Shown one piece after another: positions 56,811 to 64,000 of a DNA stretch of 64,000 bases. How positions within the stretch are numbered: the first letter of the stretch is position 1; every line of letters starts with the position of its first letter. Below the pieces are notes generated by a model that was given only the letters and a program-made list of their open reading frames with translations, had not been told where the DNA came from and did not search any database. The stretch is from positions 13,973,215-14,037,214 of the forward strand of contig OX637346.1 of NCBI GenBank assembly GCA_951799405.1, in the 5' to 3' direction. This stretch comes from Agapetus fuscipes. Its lineage: Eukaryota; Arthropoda; Insecta; Trichoptera; Glossosomatidae. A program made the position numbers and the translations under genes.

Positions 56811-58723
56811 CTATCCGTATCTTGAATGCCTCGAGGAGTCGTCACTTCTGTCTTGTCTTCTGGGGCAGATGCCGCTGCTGCCGTTGTACGCTCCGAACTC
56901 ACACTTGGGAACCTGGCACTCGCCCCGCGCTATACACTGCCGGTCCTTGTAGCTGAAGTGCTCTTTTCCTCGTTTGAATTTCATGCACTCTCGCTGCTTC
57001 AGGAAGCAATCACATTCACAACGGCCGCCTTCTGTGTTATACACAGAATACTCCATGGGGCAATGACACCTAGAAATAACAATATTGCTTTTATAAGCTG
57101 TAGAATTTTTAATTAATGTGATAAAGATGGGGGGGGGAGGGGGGGAGGTGTGTCATACTGCCTGGGAAAGAAGAGTTTCTCAGAAGTGGTTGTTGATGTT
57201 GGGGCACCTAGTATGAAGAAGTAATTTAAGATAATTTTCATGGATACTTCTTTACAATTTTGAAATGGATTTGTTTTAAGCGTTTATATTTTATCATACA
57301 GATTCCAAGATGACTTTAATATTTGATCAATTGTCCAACTCTACCTTAATAAAAACAAAATGTGCGCTCCTTACCTTTGCAGAGGCATTGGGGCCTCAGT
57401 TTCCACTTCTCGGGTGACTATATGGTTGTAAGAGGGGCCGGGTCTGAAGGACATCCTTGGAACTGTTTCGTCTTCCATGTACTGACTCCTTTTTGACTCA
57501 CAACCGCATTCTGTGTGGTTAATAAATTGTAACTTTTCCACTTTCCTTTCGCTGCCCATAGTCAAAGTCTGAAAACAAGTGATAACCATTAAGTTGATAG
57601 ATGATTTCATGGATTATAACAAATTAACAAGTAAGAATATGAACTTTGTGTATATTAAATTAGAGCTTTTATAGCCATTGTTGCTTTAAGAAATCCATAA
57701 GTATAAGACTGGGCATAGCCTAGTGCTTAACATTTCAGATTCTTAATCAAAAGATAATAGGTTAGATTCCCACAGAGCATGCTCTTAGCTGAGTTGGAAA
57801 TTGTAGGAATTTGTTTATCACGCTAATCTCAAAGGTTCATCCAACCTTACAGCATCTTGGGATATCAACAGGGAAAGCAACTTGGGTCTTACATGGGAAA
57901 ATGCTGTGGACTAGCGACGAATAAGCATGCAGAGAAGGCCTTTGATGTATGATTCATACAAAAACAAGGTTCACCAAATTCATCTGCCTAATACTATTTC
58001 TAAGTAATTCATGTACAATATTCTCTGTGTATATATCTTTCAAATATATTTTTTAAGTTATATTATTGGTTACAATATTAACCTTTTCGCTTCTGAATAT
58101 TCTGGCCGTATATATACCCCCAATACGGTTTACTTTTTCAAGCACATTTTTAAAACATTTATTGTTTCCTATCTTAATTGATTGACGACACTTGTGAACA
58201 AACTATGTGCACAGTCACAAGGACAAAAATCACAAAGGCTTAGCTCATTTCACTTGCAGACTTTTGAACTCTTTAACACAGATGTCAGGCCCTGACATCT
58301 TATCCCTGACAGTTAGGGATAAGTTCAAAGTTGGATGACGTCTATGATTGACAGCCGCACTGTATGCAAGTGTAATATGAAGTTTACACTTGACGCCTAT
58401 GTGTGTCACCCGCAGTTAAAGGGTTAAAGAATATATACTCACAATATTTGAAATATTATGTAAATCACATATTCCAGTTAAAGTATATTTACTCACATAG
58501 AAATAAAGTTCAACGACTTGCGTAACCTTGGCCACACAATGCAAGCCGGTGCTGCAGCAGCCTGAGTCGTTTCCACATCTGTGTAAGAAGGTGCACTGCG
58601 GGGTGTAGATCTTGGCTGGGTCGGGGTACACATTCTGAATGGGCACAACCCGCTGGAGAGGAGCCTTGCAGACGCCGGCTTCCATCAGCAGTGAATGTGC
58701 TACGGCTTTCCTGGCTTCCTTCA
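56811..58723 (-). CDS. Pvf: PDGF/VEGF-related factor (Pvf), 3' part (three exons)
   Basis: Minus-strand exons 58723-58497, 57568-57375 and 57069-56811 join in phase 0 and 2. The cystine-knot domain reads CKAPLQRVV, then PQCTFLHRCGNDSGCC, LHC and, across the intron, FINHTECGCESK; this is the PDGF/VEGF cysteine pattern. A C-terminal Cys-rich tail follows (CECDCFLKQREC, CIARGECQVPKC) with basic residues, like the matrix-binding tails of VEGF-type ligands. The product should be a secreted dimer that activates the PVR receptor kinase and guides haemocytes and border cells. The first exon here opens in mid-codon after CAG, so the signal peptide and propeptide exons lie further right and were not found. 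The paralog (Pvf1/2/3) cannot be decided. Confidence 0.85.
57705..58000 (+). mobile_element. tRNA-derived SINE, degraded relative of the 5S/tRNA SINE without 5S
   Basis: CATAGCCTAGTGCTTAACA and AATAGGTTAGATTCCC look like A and B boxes; GCTGAGTTGGAAATTG and TTCATCCAACCTTACAGCAT match the SINE body at 38800-38880. No 5S head is present. Confidence 0.55.
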
Positions 58724-58799
58724 CTGTAAAAAAAATTGTTTATTAAATTAAAACTTTCAGTAATAATTAATGTTGTAAATTTGAAGGACAAACATATAT

Positions 58800-59060
58800 A
58801 TCTATATCTATAATCTAAGCTGCAAAGATATGTAGGCTAACATTAAAGGCTCACATTAAATGCATGCCCACAGACAGGCACATTCAGGTTTGCCCCTACA
58901 CATTCGCATGTGTGCATACAAATAAACAAAACCTCACATGAACATAAACCTTGCAACTCCTGCTGCCCTTCCATGAAACCGGGGTGGCATTGTGGTGGCA
59001 AAAGTGAACCAATTTTTACAGCACGAGGGGTCAGCCTCATACCAATTAGTCAAGGAGCTT
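58800..59060 (-). repeat. LINE family A tail copy, diverged
   Basis: From ATCTATAATCTAAGCTGC to CCTCATACCAATTAGTCAAGG. Confidence 0.75.
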
Positions 59061-59178
59061 TATATTGTGAAAAAATCTTTTTCCTGAAGACTAGTGCATA
59101 AGGTCAAAAAATTCATCGGCGGTGGCTTGGACATGTGTCTCAAAGAAACTGTGACTTTGTGTACACTAGGCCCTGCAA

Positions 59179-59453
59179 TGGACTCAGTGCAAATTCTATA
59201 CACAAAAAATTGTGACGTCGCACAGCCAAATCCTCCTCAACTGTCACCAATGTTGAGTAGGTATATTAAGCAAGGTCTTCATATTATCATCAGTTGAAAA
59301 CTATCCTAATTTCAAAAAATCTTGGCGGGTAAATATGTCATGTCTATGTGACTAGGCTCCTTGACAATTAATATCAAAATATTAGTTTGCCATTTAGCAA
59401 CCCGGCCGTGCGAAGTCACATTTTTTTAATCTACGGATTTTGTGCCGAGTCCA
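59179..59453. mobile_element. TIR MITE, 275 bp
   Basis: Left TGGACTCAGTGCAAATTC with GTGACGTCGCACAGCC; right in inverse TGGACTCGGCACAAAATC with GTGACTTCGCACGGCC. TIRs extend about 60 bp. Confidence 0.75.
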
Positions 59454-59796
59454 TTTGCAAAACTTTTAAGTTTATTTTTCAATAGAATCTGTCTGTTGCA
59501 ATCAAGGCAACCTCCGAAGATATGTCTTTGCAGGGAAAAAGCAGAAAAAAGTTGGAAAGGTGTTTCCAGTATCGATGATTTTTTAGAGAAAAATAAACAA
59601 TTTATAAGATCTTTAACAACAGGATATTGTAAAGATAACAAATATCGGTTTATCTCAATTTTAGCTCTACTGTTTTTCCACGTATCAATAGCATTATAAT
59701 GTAAACTCAGGGGTCACAAATAATCGATAAACTCCATTTTATAACTTCTTCTGGATCCTACAATCACAGAGTATATAGGTACTCCTACAATCTAGG

Positions 59797-60286
59797 GTGG
59801 GGATGGGCGAAAAATATCGATTTATCAAAAGTACCGATATATATTTTTTTAAGTATCGATATTTTTCTCGATATTAGAAATGTCGATTAATCGATATTTT
59901 TTTTTAAGTATCAAAATCGTATCAAAAACGATATTTTTTTTGTAAATGTGATTTTGCCCCCCACACTTTATAGGTGGTTGTGTTTTGACGCCAACATTTT
60001 TACGTAGCAAATCGCAAGTCTCCCCTCCCCCCTCTCCCCGTCAACGGTGTTTTTCACATAAAAGTTCTTGAGAATGTTCATTTTTCCACCCCCTCCCTCC
60101 CCCCTCACGGTCGACAGATTTTTTTAGCCAAAAATTTCGAAAATTTGAGACGTTACCCGCCAGCGACCGATATTTTTTTTTTTGGAAAATTTCGATACTT
60201 TTTAAGTATCGATATTTTTTCCTCGATATATTTCGATAGTGATTAAAAATATCGATTGCTATATTTTTTTTCATTTGCCCATCCCT
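59797..60286. mobile_element. hAT-like MITE rich in ATCGAT, 8-bp target duplication
   Basis: AATCTAGG flanks both sides (59789-59796, 60287-60294). Ends GGGGATGGGCGAAAAATATC and GCCCATCCCT are inverted. The interior has many TATCGATA-type strings. Confidence 0.8.
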
Positions 60287-60350
60287 AATCTAGGGCAGAG
60301 ATTTTCGTTTGAACAGAAGCGCACCAGCTAGATAACAGCTGCCAAAAGAG

Positions 60351-62083
60351 ACGAGACGTTCGCGCCAGTAGGCTCTTGGCTGGGGAACCGGAAATACATG
60401 AATGGTGGTAAATTTAAATTGGCTGCAAGGCGGTAAATTTAAATTGGCTGCAGTTTGAAAATATTATTCTGAGTATTAAAATCATGATATTATATAGCCG
60501 TTATTATAATGGCGGTAAATTTAAATTTCTGGCAGTTTGAAAATATAAATCTTAGTATTAAAATTATGTTATTAGGTATTATTGCAAAAATGTCTTTCAA
60601 ATTTAAATTAAATTAAAATTTATTTTCACTAAATTTTGTATTTTTAGTTAGGTTATGGCTGGGGAACCGGAAATATATAAATGGTGGTAAATTTAAATTG
60701 GCTGCAGTTTGAAAATATTAATCTGAGTATTAAAATTATGTTATTATATAGCCTTTATTATAATGGCAGCAAATTTAAATTTGTGGCAGTTTGACAATAT
60801 AAATCTTAGTATTAAAATTATGTCATTAGGTATTATTGCAAACAAGTTTAACTTTTAAAATAAGGGCTATTGAATCACGGAATTATAATACTAAAATTTA
60901 AAGATAACTGATTTATATTTTGAATTTAAATTTGCCGCCGTTATATATGGGCCATATAATCGCATTTTTATTTATTTATTCAGAACAGGCCTGGCTAACC
61001 CGCGGCGCCTTTACGTGCGGCCCGCGGTCATGTGTGATGAAAAATAAAAATGAAATATAATAAAAATAAAAATAGGGCGTCTATAACAGACGTAAATCTG
61101 GAAAACCAGTTAAGGTATGTAACTTCAAATATTGAAATACCTAGATTTAGAAAAATTAAGTAAGCGAAAAGAATCTCAAAACTTGCACTGAAAGGAGAAG
61201 TCGCTGATAATTGGTTTTATTTTTAATATTGTTTTGAAATGAAAAATTAAGAGTTTTTTCCTCAATGAAGTTAAAGGTTAATTAATAATTTTCATTGTTA
61301 AAATATTTTTCTATTGTTGAATTTTTTTTTATGTTGTTTACTACATAAATACATTTTTTGTTGTTGGTTCAATGCGTGTTTTCTTTTCACATCTGGTTGT
61401 GGTTTCGTTTTTTTATATAATTTTTTTTTGTAAATATTTGTATGTGTGGCCCTTGGGGAAATTTTAGGCCATCAATGCGGCCCGGGGTGCAATTTGGGTT
61501 GGCCAGGCCTGATTTAGAACAATACAATAATGGATAGGATACTTCAGAATATAAAAAAATATGAAAATAAATAAAATTACGTATTGCTCCAATTACATGT
61601 TGACATTTAAAGATACCAAGATTCTAAAATAGTAAAATTAGTTTCACTCATAAAAATAAGTAAAGTAATAAATAAGAAACAAATAGGTAAAAATAGTTGT
61701 GCACATTTACCTTTACAATAAATAGATTGCAGAAACTCACACACACACATCCATTTACTCACAATAGTGATACATATTTAATAGCTAAAAAAAATACCAA
61801 ATCCATTACAAAAAAAATCAATTTAATTTAAATTTGAAAGACATTTTTGCAATAATACCTAATGACATAATTTTAATACTAAGATTTATATTTTCAAACT
61901 GCCACAAATTTAAACTTACCGCCATTATAATAACGGCGATATAATATCATGGTTTTAATACTTAGGTTAACATTTTCAAACTGCAGCCAATTTAAATTTA
62001 CCGCCTTGCAGCCAATTTAAATTTACCACCATTCATGTATTTCCGGTTCCCCAGCCAAGAGCCTACTGGCGCGAACGTCTCGT
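60351..62083. mobile_element. Long-TIR element with 8-bp target duplication
   Basis: CAAAAGAG flanks both ends (60343-60350, 62084-62091). Ends ACGAGACGTTCGCGCC and GGCGCGAACGTCTCGT are perfect inverses, and the inverted match extends for about 250 bp through GGCTGGGGAACCGGAAATAC. A second direct copy of the TIR module lies at 60654-60845. A hAT MITE is nested inside. No transposase was seen. Confidence 0.85.
60986..61511. mobile_element. hAT-like MITE nested in the long-TIR element
   Basis: Ends CAGGCCTGGCTAACCC and GGGTTGGCCAGGCCTG are inverted; flanks ATTCAGAA (60978-60985) and ATTTAGAA (61512-61519) agree in 7 of 8 bases. GCGGCCCGCGG and GCGGCCCGGGG lie near the ends. Confidence 0.85.
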
Positions 62084-62098
62084 CAAAAGAGGCAACCA

Positions 62099-62401
62099 TT
62101 GAATAATAGCATAGAGGAGCAGAAACTAACTAACTGCATTGATACATACTATCTACCACTTTTGTCTCAGTCCTGTCAAACGTTGCAGTTATTTAGTCAT
62201 ACAAAACGTGTTTTACGTGTCGAATTTTGTGTTTTTTGCTTTCTCCATTTTGACACCCAATTACAACACTTGCATTGCCTTTTTCCTTTAAAATTCGTCA
62301 ATTTTGTCTATCACAAGATTTATACCGCATGGGACTATGTTCGGACTGCTCCGGGCATAGTAGGTAGGTACGCACGCGGCGCAATGCTTCCACCTTTCTA
62401 G
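62099..62401 (-). repeat. Repeat X, uninterrupted copy
   Basis: Inverse of 2383-2641 plus 5012-5090, without the hAT insertion; ACTATCTA at 62148-62155 marks the equivalent of the target site. Confidence 0.8.
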
Positions 62402-62410
62402 AAACATTAT

Positions 62411-62680
62411 ATTTTTTATGGTTTGTGTATTAACACTGTGAAAATTCATATTTTTTTTATTGTTATTTAATGAAATAACACTTTTTAAATTTCAAAACAC
62501 TGTTTTATTTTCACAAATCTATAATATATTTAAAAATTAACAATTTTTAAATATTTTAAATATTACAAACGTTTTCGACCAATATAGTCATCTTCAGGAA
62601 GACTACCTGAAGATGACTATATTGGTCGAAAACGTTTGTAATATTTAAAATATTTAAAAATTGATAATTTTTAAATCCCC
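62411..62680. mobile_element. Foldback element with hammerhead-like boxes, copy 2
   Basis: Arms of nearly 70 bp (62530-62598 and 62606-62673) form an almost perfect palindrome with a 7-base centre. Each arm reads CCTGAAGATGACTATATTGG and then TCGAAAACGTTTGTAA, so the CTGAAGA and GAAA boxes occur on both strands. Confidence 0.8.
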
Positions 62681-63141
62681 CTATAATATAAAATGCAACG
62701 GCCTCCCCATACAAAATAGTTGTGCGTTAATGGCATTCAAACTGAAGAACTCCTGAACAGATGCACGTCATATTCACAACAAATATTGTTCAGGACTTGG
62801 GATGTGCTTCCTCATCATTAGTAGATTTTAAATTGTTGTTTTTTAAATAAATAAACATGATCAATCACAACACCTTTTTATGTAAAACCTATGCGAGAAA
62901 CAAAACTCATTTTGACATTCGAATTTCAAATAAATTGCCAGCACTTCAACATAGGCTTCAAAGTTGCCATCGTTGCCATTGCCAAGTCGATTATTTTTCG
63001 GTTGAATTCCGTTGAGTACCTACCTATATTCTTTATTTATTTCAAAATTATACTTCAACCAGTTATAACATGTATTTTTTAGAAATAATGACGATCGATT
63101 AGGTCAACTTTTTATATGAAACCGTACTTATTGCGGCATTT
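62681..63141. other. AT-rich non-coding sequence
   Basis: No gene or clear repeat was recognised. The missing 5' Pvf exons could lie here or beyond the window but were not identified. Confidence 0.4.
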
Positions 63142-64000
63142 AATTTTTTTAAAGTATTATTACAATATACAATCTAAGTTGCATAGACGCATTAACATTT
63201 ATAATTCATATTCAATGCACTCCTCTTCGGAGACACGAGTGAGTTTGCGCTTACAAATCCTGCATGTGTATTTACAAATAAAAATTTCAGCCTCTCATGA
63301 CCATAATAAGCCCTGCAACTTTTGCTGACCTTTTCAGAAACAGGGGACACATTTGTTAAGTGAACCCATTTATGCGATATGGGTGATAAGCCTCATACTA
63401 ACCCTTAAGTCAAGGAATTTGAGTTTGAAAAACCCTTAAACAACGGTAATCTTAATTTATAATCTAAAGTTGCAAAAAAAGTTATTTGATGATTCAAATT
63501 GAATGCACGCCCACAAACTGGCAAATGTCATTTCACGCTAACGTATAGTTGTGGCGCTTGATTTTTTTTAAATATTAGAATATATAATCTAAGTTGCACA
63601 GATACAATAACTTTTATAATTCATATTCAATGCATGCCCCCCTGGAGACACGAGTGGGTACGCGCTTATTAATGCTGCATGTGAACTTACAAATTAAAAT
63701 TAAGGCCTCTAATGAACATAAGCCCTGCAACTTTGGCCAACCTTTTCAAAAACAGGGGGAACATTTGTCAAGTGAACCATTTTTTTCGATATGGGTATTC
63801 AAGCTCATACTTACCTATCCGTCAAGGATTTGAGTTTGAAAAATCCTTCAACAACGTTAAATTTAATTTATAATCTAAAGTTGCAAAAAAAGTTATTTGA
63901 TGATTCAAATTGAATGCACGCCCACAAACTGGCAAATGTCATTTCACGCTAACATATAGTTGTGGCGCTTGATTTTTTTAAAATATTTTAGAATATATAA
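63142..64000 (-). repeat. Two tandem units of about 420 bp built from LINE family A-type tails
   Basis: Units start at 63142 and about 63562, and a third start appears at about 63973. Each holds a diverged inverted tail (ATAATCTAAGTTGCA, CATGTGAACTTACAAATTAAAA) followed by CTAAAGTTGCAAAAAAAGTT and AACTGGCAAATGTCATTTC. The array runs out of the window. Confidence 0.85.

Noticed and set aside
59442..59699. Plus-strand open frame of 85 codons as a gene or 5' Pvf exon
   Set aside because: It overlaps a MITE end, has no family resemblance and is on the wrong strand for Pvf.
1..64000. CRISPR arrays, operons, ribosome binding sites, integrases
   Set aside because: None seen; the window is eukaryotic with spliced genes.

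Overview
The window is a stretch of nuclear DNA from a moth or butterfly (Lepidoptera). The evidence is compact exons split by GT-AG introns, AT-rich introns rich in TAGGTACCTA-type strings, insect-type protein families, and a heavy load of RTE-like and CR1-like LINEs, tRNA-derived SINEs and short TIR elements. Species and genus cannot be named from sequence alone. Nothing bacterial, viral, CRISPR or operon-like was seen.

Seven host genes are supported, all by homology recognised by eye and by splice-phase bookkeeping. From left to right: (1) the 3' part of a CELF/Bruno-like RNA-binding protein (+, exons 12062-18228; the first exons lie left of the window or were not found); (2) the ER lectin ERLEC1/Erlectin (-, 35407-20772, eight exons, 524 aa), tail to tail with gene 1; (3) cornichon (+, 35727-39863, four exons), head to head with ERLEC1 across 319 bp; (4) the gamma-secretase subunit APH-1 (+, 43849-47046, three exons, 239 aa); (5) the intraflagellar transport protein IFT43 (-, 52883-51634, three exons, 133 aa); (6) the double AAA+ ATPase SPATA5/AFG2A (+, 53189-56291, two exons, 762 aa), head to head with IFT43 across 305 bp; (7) the 3' part of a PDGF/VEGF-related factor (-, 58723-56811). 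These are housekeeping and signalling genes with no shared pathway. The two divergent pairs probably share promoters.

Most of the rest is mobile DNA, often nested. One RTE-like LINE copy (27180-30600) keeps a 929-codon frame in an ERLEC1 intron. A second LINE family is present as more than 20 5'-truncated tails ending in TTAGA-type repeats; its longest copy (32876-33705) sits inside a CR1-like LINE. Other elements are an SINE made of a full 5S rRNA plus a tRNA-like unit with a CR1-like 3' end (5779-6213, 38574-39008), two further tRNA-derived SINE families, hAT, Mutator-like and TWA-target MITEs with visible target-site duplications, a mariner relic, and foldback repeats whose loops carry hammerhead-like boxes. 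The left 12 kb and right 5 kb hold no recognisable gene.

The points most worth checking are the 5S/tRNA SINE, the hammerhead-like foldbacks, a one-base homopolymer frameshift in cornichon exon 2, the hAT insertion at 2642-5011 with a paralogous empty site at 62148, and the 27-nt microexon in the CELF gene.
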